13,725 nt of DNA from a bacterium. Its GTDB lineage: Bacteria; UBP14; UBA6098. Position numbers and translations under genes: made by a program. The stretch is taken from contig DAOWNU010000010.1 of NCBI GenBank assembly GCA_030642425.1, positions 1 through 13,725 on the forward strand. Reading direction: 5' to 3'. Numbering within the stretch: the first letter of the stretch is position 1; each line of letters starts with the position of its first letter. Under the pieces are notes generated by a model, which saw only the letters and a program-made list of their open reading frames with translations, was not told the origin of the DNA and searched no databases. This document shows, one piece after another, positions 1 through 7,545 of the stretch.

Positions 1-108
1 AAGAATGAAGGCCACGAAACCGGTCATCAGGGCGAGTTTTGCCCTCGGATCGAGCCGGTGCAGGATCGAATCCCGCTCGATATATCTTCCCGCGATCAGG
101 TTACGCAT
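1..108 (-). CDS. ecfT: Energy-coupling factor transporter membrane subunit EcfT, N-terminal fragment cut by the window edge
   Basis: Only the first 36 codons are present; the frame is open to the left edge. The peptide begins MRNLIAGRYI and continues with DSILHRLDPRAKL, then a hydrophobic stretch starting LMTGFVAFIL. A short leader, a GxY-x3-DS-x-hHRLDPRxKL motif and then the first membrane helix is the characteristic opening of EcfT/CbiQ-family proteins. EcfT is the integral membrane subunit of ECF-type ABC importers; it couples the EcfA ATPases to a substrate-binding S component for vitamins or metal ions. The start at 108 is supported by GGAG at 113-116 with a 4-nt spacer. It is codirectional with the giant secreted-protein gene upstream but separated by 322 bases holding a terminator-like hairpin, so it probably has its own promoter. 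Family assignment rests on the N-terminus only; the ATPases and S component are not visible. Confidence 0.82.
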   Translation of the reverse strand, partial: MRNLIAGRYIERDSILHRLDPRAKLALMTGFVAFIL

Positions 109-152
109 TGCACTCCATTAGGATTGCTGAAAAAGGTGACCCGCCCCTCTGG

Positions 153-172
153 ATTCCCGCCTTCGCGGGAAT
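153..172. repeat. dRS3-like palindrome, ATTCCC-N8-GGGAAT
   Basis: The sequence is ATTCCCGC, loop CTTC, GCGGGAAT: a perfect 8-bp stem. It fits the form ATTCCC-N8-GGGAAT known for the neisserial dRS3 repeats. Similar palindromes, often followed by ATGACA as here (171-176), occur as dispersed intergenic repeats in many unrelated bacterial genomes. It lies 45 bases upstream of the ecfT start and would be in that gene's 5' leader if transcription begins further upstream. There is no T-run after it on either strand, so it does not look like an intrinsic terminator. Whether it is dispersed in this genome cannot be judged from one copy. Confidence 0.6.
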
Positions 173-196
173 GACAATGTGGGGTTGCGCGGGTTT

Positions 197-255
197 TGAC
201 ATTTGAGCTTTGGATTTCATTTCGCCACCGGGCGTCCGGTGACATTTGAGCTTTG
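197..255. repeat. 16-nt direct repeat flanking a CACCGG/CCGGTG inverted repeat
   Basis: TGACATTTGAGCTTTG occurs exactly at 197-212 and again at 240-255. A degraded third unit (GACCTTTGGGTTT) follows directly after the second copy. Between the copies, and overlapping the second by two bases, is a 6-bp inverted repeat CACCGG (226-231), loop GCGT, CCGGTG (236-241). Possible readings are the remnant of a short tandem duplication, an operator with two half-sites, or a decayed mobile-repeat scar. There is no direct evidence for function. Confidence 0.5.
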
Positions 256-393
256 ACCTTTGGGTTTATTGTTTAAATGAACTGGACTAACTAATATTTA
301 TTCCATCATTGCTTTTTCGGTAAAAATCAGCAATTTTTAGTTGCAAAAAAATTTTCAGAAAGAAGATATATCAATTTCTCCAATCGATATCCT

Positions 394-421
394 GCGGGCC
401 CCGCATTGAAGCGGGACCCGC
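394..421 (-). terminator. GC-rich hairpin 9 nt past the stop of the 2343-aa gene
   Basis: On the minus strand the stem is GCGGGTCCCGC, loop TTCAAT, GCGGGGCCCGC: 11 pairs of which one is G-U. It starts 9 nt after the TAA stop. On the plus strand the same position is a C-A mismatch, so the structure favours the minus-strand transcript. No T-run follows at once; the sequence continues AGGATATCG, and the first run of seven T appears about 40 nt further on (347-353). It is therefore a terminator-type or 3'-end stabilising hairpin rather than a textbook intrinsic terminator. Confidence 0.55.
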
Positions 422-430
422 GAGTAAAGG

Positions 431-3400
431 TTATTTGAGTAATATCATCCGGCGGGTCGCGCAGTCTTCACCGGCGGTAATCCTGTAGAAATATACGCCG
501 CTGGGAACGGGCCGCCCATAATCGTCGGTTCCATTCCACACTATTCTGTGGCTTCCGGCGGACAATTCCTTCCCGACAAGAGCCTTGACCTTCTTGCCGA
601 GAAGATCATAAACCTCGAGATCGACATCCGTGCGCTGCGGAATGTCGAATGTTATCATCGTGGCCGGATTGAACGGGTTTGGCGCGTTGGCGTGAAGCGC
701 GAAACATCTCGGCAATTCACCTACGATTACCTTATATATTCCGGGCGCGAGCGCGATCTTATTCTCGACAAGACGACCGCCGATTTGAACGTCCATTCCT
801 TCGGGAATGCCGGAAATCGACACGGTCGCCGGGCCGTTCAACACGAGATCACAGGTTACTCCGCCGCAGAAATACGCCTCCGAGACCCTCCAGTCCTCGA
901 CTGAAATCCACGCTTCGGGAACCGAACCATCCACCGAAGGCGGCATCGGCTTGAACCAATCCGTATTCGCCGCGCCCAGCTTCAAGTTCACTTCGGCATC
1001 GTCGAACTCGATATCGAGCGATCCCTCGAAATCCGTGCCGGGAACAACCGATTTCCTTCCGGAAAGACCGGGAACTTCGAGCGTCGCGTTTATGTTCGTC
1101 GCCACAAAGTATCCCTTTCCGGGGTCGAGTTCGTTGGTCGGCAGGTAGATATCGGTATGCACATCGTAATAATAGGCATTCTCCGGCGCGCCGATTATCG
1201 CCCCGGGCGGGCTTGTTGTTGGCGAAGAGAAATTCACCGTCTCGAATGTGGCTCCGATAAGGTTCCAGCCGCGGATCAATCCATAAGTGTAGCTTTCCAC
1301 CGGCTGACCCCAGAGCGTGTAATGCTCCTCCGTAATCGAAAGAAGGACATACCCGACTCCCGGATCGATAGTCGTCGCCGCGGTCCAGCCCTGCGTTTCG
1401 GCGTCGAAGTAATAGACCGAAAGCGCGGCGGGATACACCTCGCCCGGAGTATTACCGACTGCGGTTGGAACGATGGGCAGCGAGACCATATTCCAGCCCG
1501 GATAGAGGTCGATATTAAATGGAGACTCGCCCGTTCGGCGATATACTATAGTAAGGGTATCGTGCGGTTCGTAGAAATGAACGGACGACGTTTTCATATC
1601 GATATCGCCATCGAGATAGAGGCTTCCCATAACCTGCAGCGTGTCCTCGTCGCGGAATTCCCACTCGACCTTACCGGCGGAATCGCCCACGGGGATATGC
1701 CAGATAACGATATCGGAGAAGGCGCTGCGCACGTCGCCGTCGAGCCGAGGATTGGCGGGATCGAGATCGGCGACGTCGCTGTATGGATCGAGCCATGATG
1801 CCGGCGGGTCGCTGAGCATATCCAGGTCGATATCGAAAAGCTCCGAGCCGAGCGGGTTGACTCCGATATAAATATTATCTTCGTTGAAACCGTGAGTGAA
1901 CTCGAGGAATATCCTCCAATCCATCTCGCCCGCTTCGATAAGAACTCTGCCGTCAACTGTCTGGACTTCCTCGACAAAAGCGTCGGCATTATACCCGATA
2001 TCCGAGAAAACGAGATTGCTCATCGAAGCGACCGGCGCCAGTTCCGCCACAATAAACTCGACCTCGCAAATCTCGCCGTCCTCGAGAAGAAGATCGGAGG
2101 ACAGTTCGAATGTGATATGATCGAGGTCGTAATCGGTAACCATCACGTCGTAATCGCTATAAATAACATCTGGCGAGAGAACCGTGGCGTTCGTTGTGAT
2201 CGTTATGCTCAACGTGTTTATGCCCGCGTCCTCCAAGCCATCGCCGGTTATCGGCAGCCGGAAAACCTGTCCCGGGCGGACCCGCTGAAGTTCCGCGGGG
2301 AACGCGAGAGTTACCAGCGAATATATCGGCGAGCGCACGTGAAGAATGCACGGCACCGGAATCAAGGGTGTCGCCGGATCGGTGGACGAGGCCATAATAA
2401 AGCCGGTGTAATCGCCCTCCGAGAGAGCGGTGGCATCGAAAGTTACTACGGCATCGTGTGTTTCGTGGCTCGATAGGGTTCCGGTATCCGGCGCCACAGA
2501 GAGCCACGGAACGTCCCCGAGCGCCGCCAGGAAGAATATCTCGTTTATTAGAAGCTCGACACCGTCGGGCACCTCGTCGAAATCGTTGTCGTAAAGATCG
2601 CTCATCACGAAGCTGTTCAGTATAAGCGAACCGTCTTCGGAGAGCGTGATCGCGCCGTTGGCCGGATACGGCATCTCGTCGAAGCTGGCGAGTGCGGTCG
2701 CGCCCACGGGCAGAATCGCGTCGCCGTAATCGGTGTATATTCCCTCGACCATCTCGACAGAAGGAGGCACGTTCAGAGGCTGGTTGAAAATCGGGTGATC
2801 CGGGAAATCCCATGTCAACGCGCTGGGTGTCGAGCCGAGATCGGCATAAATCTCCATCCCCAGAGTGGGCCAGATAGTGTGGCTCGAAGTTCCCTCCAGA
2901 TCGGGGCAGCAGATTATGGCCTTCCCGTCGGTTCGGATATAATCCTCGATTATCGCGAGTTCGGCGGCGTTAAGCCCCTCCATGAGAGTGACAACAACCG
3001 CGTCGTATTCCTCCGTCGTCATCGACATGATAAAGTCGGCGGAATTGTGAACCGTCTCGTAAGGATACCCGAGGAAGACCAGGGCCTCGTGGCCTATTGT
3101 CATATCCTCGGTATAGAGCAGCACCGGCGTATCGATATCGCGCTCTCCCCCGCCGAGCAGGAGAATATACGATTCGTAAAGGTCGTATTCGATAGAGCCG
3201 TTCCCGAGGTTGGAAACCCACATAGGCCGCGTGCCGACATAGCCTTCCAACAGTGTAACTTCGTAGAATCTGCGCCACACGCTGAAATTCGGGCCGCCCG
3301 CGCCGATACCGAGCATAAGGCTTCCGAAAGACTCCGGATCGGTGGCCGGACAGCCGGTCAACCACGTGCGCGTCCAGTATAAAGCTCCGGCGTCGAATGC

Positions 3401-6400
3401 GGCGAACCTGAAACCGACAACATTGCCCATCGCGCTGTTGACCGCCGCCGCCGCTTCCCCATCGGGGTTGATTTCTATAGCAAGCTCATACACTACGGGG
3501 TCTCCCGCGCCGCCGCCAATCGCACCGTTAACCTCCTCGTAGAATCCGCGAATGTCTCTGCCGATACTTCCGGGATAAGTCCCCCAGATACCCTGATATG
3601 TCGCCTCGGAGGTGCTGTCGTCGATTGCGGTAAGGCGATATTCACCCTCGATACTGCCGACTAACGCCGGCCAGCGGAGATTGTGATTATCCTCGATATG
3701 AACATAAAAAGCATCGTCCATATCGAGGCCGACGTCCATTCCGTCGATGAAGGCTATGTATAGCATATCCTCGGTGTTTTTAACATAGAACGTCTGCGAT
3801 CCGAGCGTGAAATCGGTCGCGTCGTCCCATTCGCCGGGTTCGATAATGCCGTCGAGAACGGGCGGCGGAGAATATGTGTAGATCGAATACAGCAGATTGG
3901 AGTTGACCGTGCCGGGCGTCGCGTAATCGATATTCGACCATGAGCTTTGCCCTTCGTTATACACCGCGCGAACGCGGTAATAATAGAGCGTTCCGCTCGT
4001 AACATCGGCATCGACATATCCCGTTCCCATGGCGGTGGAGAGTGTGAACCATTCCAGCATATCGGGCGAGCGCTCTATCTCGTAGTTCATGAACGTAAGA
4101 GGCAGAAGCAGGGCCGATTCGAAAAACGCCGGCGCATCCCAGCTCATTGGAATATTCAATATATAGCCGCTGAGAGCGTCCATATTTTGCGGGGCGAATA
4201 TCTCATGGCCTATGGGATAGACGTGCAGATTGAAAACCACCGGAACGTCCGCTTCGCCGTCGGTGACAATAATGCTCACCGGATACACGCCGAGGGTTTC
4301 GACTTCCTCGAAATCTAACCACGCCAGATCGCCCGTGAGTGAATCGAGCAACAACTGTTCCGGGCCTTCGATAAGGCGCCAGACAATATAGTCTGCGTCG
4401 GGATCGAATGCGCGTATTACATTATAATAAGGAACGCCGTGAACAACGAGCGTCTCTTCGACCGCACCGACCTGCGGGGGAGTGTTGAGTATCGTAACCT
4501 CGTCGAAAGCGGTGGAAACGCCGCCCATGCCGTCGGAGAGAGTAACCTCGCAGCGCCAGAGTTCGTGCTTCCCGGTCATAAAAGCGGGAACATAATCGTT
4601 ATTCCATTCGTCCAGATACTCGCCATCGACTAACCAATCGTAGGCGAGAGTGACCGGATCGCCGTCGGGGTCTTCGGCCTCGACATTCGCTTCGAGTATA
4701 TCGACAGTTGTCGGGAAGGCCGGGTCTATGAACATATCCCCGAATACCGGTGGGGCGTTCCCGATAATAACCGTATCGGAGACCGCGAAATCGCCGTCGC
4801 CTTCGTCGTCGCTGACCGTAACCGTAAAATAAACCTCGTCGCCACGGTCGAAGGACGCTCCGTCAAGCTCGAAAGGATCGCCGGGGCCCGGATCGACCGC
4901 CACGCCATTCACAAACCATGTAATATCGTAGCCGATCACATCGCCATCGACATCGTTAGCGCCGATAACCGCGACGAGGATTCCCAATTCGTGGAACCAG
5001 CCGTCGGGATCGGCGATAAGGTCCACGCTCGTAATAGTCGGAAGAGTGTTGATTATCTCGACTTCGTCGGAGAATATGGAAACGCCGAGATCCCAGCCGT
5101 CGAAAGGCCAGACCTCGCACCGGACAATATCGCCCTTGTCGAAATCGGCTCCCGTTAGGTAATCGAGCGTTGCGCCGGGGATCGGGCCGAAGAAATTATG
5201 CCATTGATATTGGAAAGAAACAAAGTCGCCGTCGGCATCCGTTCCCTCGGCTGTAACCCTGACCGTCTCGACCTCGGTAGCCGTGGGATACGGCTCGATA
5301 TCGACATCGGTCATAACCGGCGGATCGTTTTCCTGCACAGGGCCGGGTCTGGGGTCTCCCTCGCCGAAGGCCTCGTTGCCGAGAACATCGGTGCCCGTGA
5401 AGAAATATGTATGGTCGCCGTAAGGCAGCGTGGTTTCGAGATAGTAATCGAAGCCGTCCGTGAATATCATATCCGTCGGATCGACCGCGGTCATCACGAA
5501 ATCTTCGCCGTCGATATTGACAAAGATGATATAGGGCGGAATGTCCCTCTCGGAAGTATAGACAACTTCGTATCGATATATGTCGATGGGGCTGCCGTAA
5601 TCCGGGATAACCATACCGTCGGAGAGGATCGGCCACTCGACCGGGATATGCGTTGTGAATTGGGCGCCGTCGTCGAAACCGTCATTGGCCCAGACTTGCA
5701 GATCGACTATATCGCCGGGCGCGGTTTCCGCATCGTCGAGAATGGCGGAATCGTCGCCGACAACCTCGTCGTCGATGAACCACGCGTAATGATACGTGAG
5801 CGCGTCGCCGTCGGGATCGTATGCCGCCGTTGTAATAGAAATGACAATATTATCGTTATCATAAACCGGATCGGGCGCGAATCCCGCAACCGGGGCGTCG
5901 GGCAGAGCGTTCTGGATAACAACGTCGTCTGTCGCGATTCCGGTTCCCTCGTCGATCCCGTCGAAGGGGATGACGATACAATAGACGACATCGTCCCTGT
6001 CGAAATAGGTGCCGTTCAGGGCTGCGCCATCGTAGCCGATAATGGCATCGTTGACGAACCATTCGTAATGATAACCCTCAGGGTCGCCGTCGGCATCGGC
6101 CCAGCCCGAAGGCACGGCAGTGATAATGGAGCGTTCCGTAGCCGGTTCAGGATCGACAACGAGCGCCGCGCCGGTGATTGTCGGAAGATTATTGCCCACC
6201 GTGGGGCCGTCGTGTTCGATAATATCGCCGATAGCCTCGTGCCCGAGGGCGTCCGTGGCCGTGAACCTGTATGTATGAGAGCCGAGATCGAGAGTGGTCG
6301 AATACTCGAAATCCACGCCGGTGGTGTAGTCGCGGGCCTCGGCCATCGCTATCGGTGCGCCGCCGTCGATTATTACGGAAACGTCGGTCGGGGCAATATC

Positions 6401-7462
6401 CCTCAAATTGCTGTAGGTAACAGTATAAGTGAACAGCGTCGCGCGATCTCCCGTAAGCGGATCCACCTGCCCTTCGCTGAGAACCGGCGCAATAATCGAG
6501 GCCAGCGCGGAAACATAATCCGCACTGTATTCCTCGCCGTCGAATGAATAGACGCGAACCTCCCAGAGTTCGCCGATAACGGTTGCCGCCGAAGGCAGTG
6601 TGCCCATCCCAAGACCGGAGTATGCCGCCTCGAAAACGCCGTCGCGATACCATTCATATAAATAAGTAAGGGGATCGTCGTCCTCGTCGCCGCCGGGAAC
6701 GTCTATCGTAACCGCGATATCCTCGTCCTCGAAGGCCTGTTCGGGATCGACATGAATTTCCGGTGTTGTCGGGGGCGTATTCAATATCTCGAAAACTACC
6801 GGATCTGTCCACGCGGGCAATCCGATATCGTCAACAGCGTAGAAATAATAATAATGCAATCCCTTGCCGATATCGTAGCCGCTCACGATAGTATTGAACG
6901 GTTCGCCAAGCTCGTAATGCGGCGGCAATGTTCCAGTTCTGTCCAGATCACGCCACAGAACGTCGTCGATCCACAGCCCTATCGACCCCGGCGGGCGGGT
7001 CCAGGGATGCGAAAGATATGTTACCCCGTATTCGTAGTCGTCGGTAACATAACCGGTTGTTGGGAACATATAATCCGCCATCAACTGCGGCCTCAGGCCG
7101 GCAATAGGATCGAGGATTATCGTGCCAAGATCGGTCATAGGACCGGCCTCGAAGGCCGTCACAACCAATTTATCCTCGAAAAGGCACGAATCGCCTATTT
7201 CCACCCATAGCGTATCGCCGACAGCGAAAAGATCGTCGGCAATCTGCAGAAAGAAGTTTCCCGTTGCCCAATAGTAAGTGAAATCCGGGCTTGTCTCGTC
7301 GTAAGTGTGCGCCCCGAATGTGAAAAGGAAATGAACACAATCGTCGGGCGGCGGAGTTCCTTCATAACGAAGGACAGTTCCGTAAATAGTATGAGGACTG
7401 CCCTGACCGAAGGCCAGGCATACCATGAATAATAATACAACTGCAATAAGGGCTTTTTTCAT
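431..7462 (-). CDS. Giant secreted multidomain surface protein (2343 aa) with FlgD-Ig-like/T9SS-type C-terminal tail
   Basis: No named family covers the whole protein; an adhesin, scaffold or cell-surface binding role is inferred. Domains, with rough residues: signal peptide 1-19 (MKK, hydrophobic core, cut near AFG-Q); a small two-cysteine domain (C42, C93) at 22-118, shared with the neighbouring 222-aa protein; nine Ig/PKD-type domains at about 124-995 in two alternating kinds, six with DPDGD-type calcium-binding-like loops and three with YxYxVxY...HTYxFxxTD; cadherin-like 996-1083; FN3-like 1087-1184; CBM9-like (VLDGIIEPGEWDDA) 1197-1388; glutamine-amidotransferase-like Rossmann 1444-1650 without a G-x-C-x-G nucleophile elbow; BACON-like (PWLSVAPDTGTL) 1652-1711; cohesin-like 1713-1842; an unrecognised beta domain 1845-1978; a duplicated GWN domain 1983-2130; sorting tail 2251-2343 with APNPFNPAT. 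The ATG has a strong Shine-Dalgarno AAGGAGG. Lysine is almost absent through the middle. The existence of the gene is near certain; function is not. Confidence 0.93.
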   Translation of the reverse strand: MKKALIAVVLLFMVCLAFGQGSPHTIYGTVLRYEGTPPPDDCVHFLFTFGAHTYDETSPDFTYYWATGNFFLQIADDLFAVGDTLWVEIGDSCLFEDKLVVTAFEAGPMTDLGTIILDPIAGLRPQLMADYMFPTTGYVTDDYEYGVTYLSHPWTRPPGSIGLWIDDVLWRDLDRTGTLPPHYELGEPFNTIVSGYDIGKGLHYYYFYAVDDIGLPAWTDPVVFEILNTPPTTPEIHVDPEQAFEDEDIAVTIDVPGGDEDDDPLTYLYEWYRDGVFEAAYSGLGMGTLPSAATVIGELWEVRVYSFDGEEYSADYVSALASIIAPVLSEGQVDPLTGDRATLFTYTVTYSNLRDIAPTDVSVIIDGGAPIAMAEARDYTTGVDFEYSTTLDLGSHTYRFTATDALGHEAIGDIIEHDGPTVGNNLPTITGAALVVDPEPATERSIITAVPSGWADADGDPEGYHYEWFVNDAIIGYDGAALNGTYFDRDDVVYCIVIPFDGIDEGTGIATDDVVIQNALPDAPVAGFAPDPVYDNDNIVISITTAAYDPDGDALTYHYAWFIDDEVVGDDSAILDDAETAPGDIVDLQVWANDGFDDGAQFTTHIPVEWPILSDGMVIPDYGSPIDIYRYEVVYTSERDIPPYIIFVNIDGEDFVMTAVDPTDMIFTDGFDYYLETTLPYGDHTYFFTGTDVLGNEAFGEGDPRPGPVQENDPPVMTDVDIEPYPTATEVETVRVTAEGTDADGDFVSFQYQWHNFFGPIPGATLDYLTGADFDKGDIVRCEVWPFDGWDLGVSIFSDEVEIINTLPTITSVDLIADPDGWFHELGILVAVIGANDVDGDVIGYDITWFVNGVAVDPGPGDPFELDGASFDRGDEVYFTVTVSDDEGDGDFAVSDTVIIGNAPPVFGDMFIDPAFPTTVDILEANVEAEDPDGDPVTLAYDWLVDGEYLDEWNNDYVPAFMTGKHELWRCEVTLSDGMGGVSTAFDEVTILNTPPQVGAVEETLVVHGVPYYNVIRAFDPDADYIVWRLIEGPEQLLLDSLTGDLAWLDFEEVETLGVYPVSIIVTDGEADVPVVFNLHVYPIGHEIFAPQNMDALSGYILNIPMSWDAPAFFESALLLPLTFMNYEIERSPDMLEWFTLSTAMGTGYVDADVTSGTLYYYRVRAVYNEGQSSWSNIDYATPGTVNSNLLYSIYTYSPPPVLDGIIEPGEWDDATDFTLGSQTFYVKNTEDMLYIAFIDGMDVGLDMDDAFYVHIEDNHNLRWPALVGSIEGEYRLTAIDDSTSEATYQGIWGTYPGSIGRDIRGFYEEVNGAIGGGAGDPVVYELAIEINPDGEAAAAVNSAMGNVVGFRFAAFDAGALYWTRTWLTGCPATDPESFGSLMLGIGAGGPNFSVWRRFYEVTLLEGYVGTRPMWVSNLGNGSIEYDLYESYILLLGGGERDIDTPVLLYTEDMTIGHEALVFLGYPYETVHNSADFIMSMTTEEYDAVVVTLMEGLNAAELAIIEDYIRTDGKAIICCPDLEGTSSHTIWPTLGMEIYADLGSTPSALTWDFPDHPIFNQPLNVPPSVEMVEGIYTDYGDAILPVGATALASFDEMPYPANGAITLSEDGSLILNSFVMSDLYDNDFDEVPDGVELLINEIFFLAALGDVPWLSVAPDTGTLSSHETHDAVVTFDATALSEGDYTGFIMASSTDPATPLIPVPCILHVRSPIYSLVTLAFPAELQRVRPGQVFRLPITGDGLEDAGINTLSITITTNATVLSPDVIYSDYDVMVTDYDLDHITFELSSDLLLEDGEICEVEFIVAELAPVASMSNLVFSDIGYNADAFVEEVQTVDGRVLIEAGEMDWRIFLEFTHGFNEDNIYIGVNPLGSELFDIDLDMLSDPPASWLDPYSDVADLDPANPRLDGDVRSAFSDIVIWHIPVGDSAGKVEWEFRDEDTLQVMGSLYLDGDIDMKTSSVHFYEPHDTLTIVYRRTGESPFNIDLYPGWNMVSLPIVPTAVGNTPGEVYPAALSVYYFDAETQGWTAATTIDPGVGYVLLSITEEHYTLWGQPVESYTYGLIRGWNLIGATFETVNFSSPTTSPPGAIIGAPENAYYYDVHTDIYLPTNELDPGKGYFVATNINATLEVPGLSGRKSVVPGTDFEGSLDIEFDDAEVNLKLGAANTDWFKPMPPSVDGSVPEAWISVEDWRVSEAYFCGGVTCDLVLNGPATVSISGIPEGMDVQIGGRLVENKIALAPGIYKVIVGELPRCFALHANAPNPFNPATMITFDIPQRTDVDLEVYDLLGKKVKALVGKELSAGSHRIVWNGTDDYGRPVPSGVYFYRITAGEDCATRRMILLK

Positions 7463-7464
7463 TG

Positions 7465-7497
7465 CCCCTCCTTAAGTTTGACCCTATAAATAAGGGT
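7465..7497 (-). promoter_or_regulatory. Strong ribosome binding site and leader hairpin of the 2343-aa gene
   Basis: The minus strand reads TAAGGAGGGGCA directly before the ATG (7474-7463), a near-perfect match to the 16S anti-Shine-Dalgarno, with GGAGG ending 4 nt before the start. Just upstream, ACCCT (7481-7485) and AGGGT (7493-7497) can pair as a 5-bp stem around a 7-nt AT-rich loop, which would sit at the very 5' end of the mRNA if the proposed promoter is right. The RBS fixes the start codon; the hairpin is short and may mean nothing. Confidence 0.7.
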
Positions 7498-7504
7498 AAT
7501 TCTA

Positions 7505-7534
7505 ATAATATGAAGGTTTTGTTAATCTTCTCAA
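7505..7534 (-). promoter_or_regulatory. Possible sigma-70-type promoter of the 2343-aa gene
   Basis: In the AT-rich 83-base gap between the two genes the minus strand carries TTGAGA (7534-7529), an 18-nt spacer and TATTAT (7510-7505), four of six and five of six matches to TTGACA and TATAAT. Transcription would start near 7498 and give a leader of about 36 nt. No TAnnTTTG box of the Bacteroidota type is present here. AT-rich spacers produce such matches by chance, so this is tentative, but it would allow the giant gene to be expressed separately from the two genes upstream. Confidence 0.4.
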
Positions 7535-7545
7535 AAACTATGTCC

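Larger units (their letters stand above)
109..430. other. Gene-free region between the 2343-aa protein gene and ecfT
   Basis: These 322 bases hold no credible reading frame on either strand. From right to left they contain a GC-rich hairpin just past the giant gene, an AT-rich block (about 260-385) that is the likely place for an ecfT promoter, a pair of 16-nt direct repeats around a small inverted repeat, and a dRS3-like palindrome near the ecfT start. In the AT-rich block a 7-bp A/T hairpin (321-327 with 333-339, loop CAGCA) is visible. A weak promoter-like pair reads on the minus strand as TTACCG, 17 nt, TAAATA, but each box matches the sigma-70 consensus at only about half its positions, so I do not call it as a promoter. 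Confidence 0.6.

Noticed and set aside
346..353. Run of A on the plus strand (T on the minus) as the U-tract of an intrinsic terminator
   Set aside because: It lies about 40 nt beyond the GC-rich hairpin and has no strong stem directly before it, so it cannot serve as the U-tract of that hairpin.
5198..6547. A 449-codon plus-strand reading frame
   Set aside because: It is codon-aligned antisense to the 2343-aa gene, whose sense translation has a signal peptide, a recognisable domain order and a known tail. The plus-strand translation shows no domain and follows from rarity of TTA, CTA and TCA codons.
4478..7093. The repeat-rich coding region as a nucleotide tandem repeat or CRISPR-like array
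   Set aside because: The repetition is at protein-domain level with a period of about 95 residues and diverged DNA. There are no identical short repeats with unique spacers.
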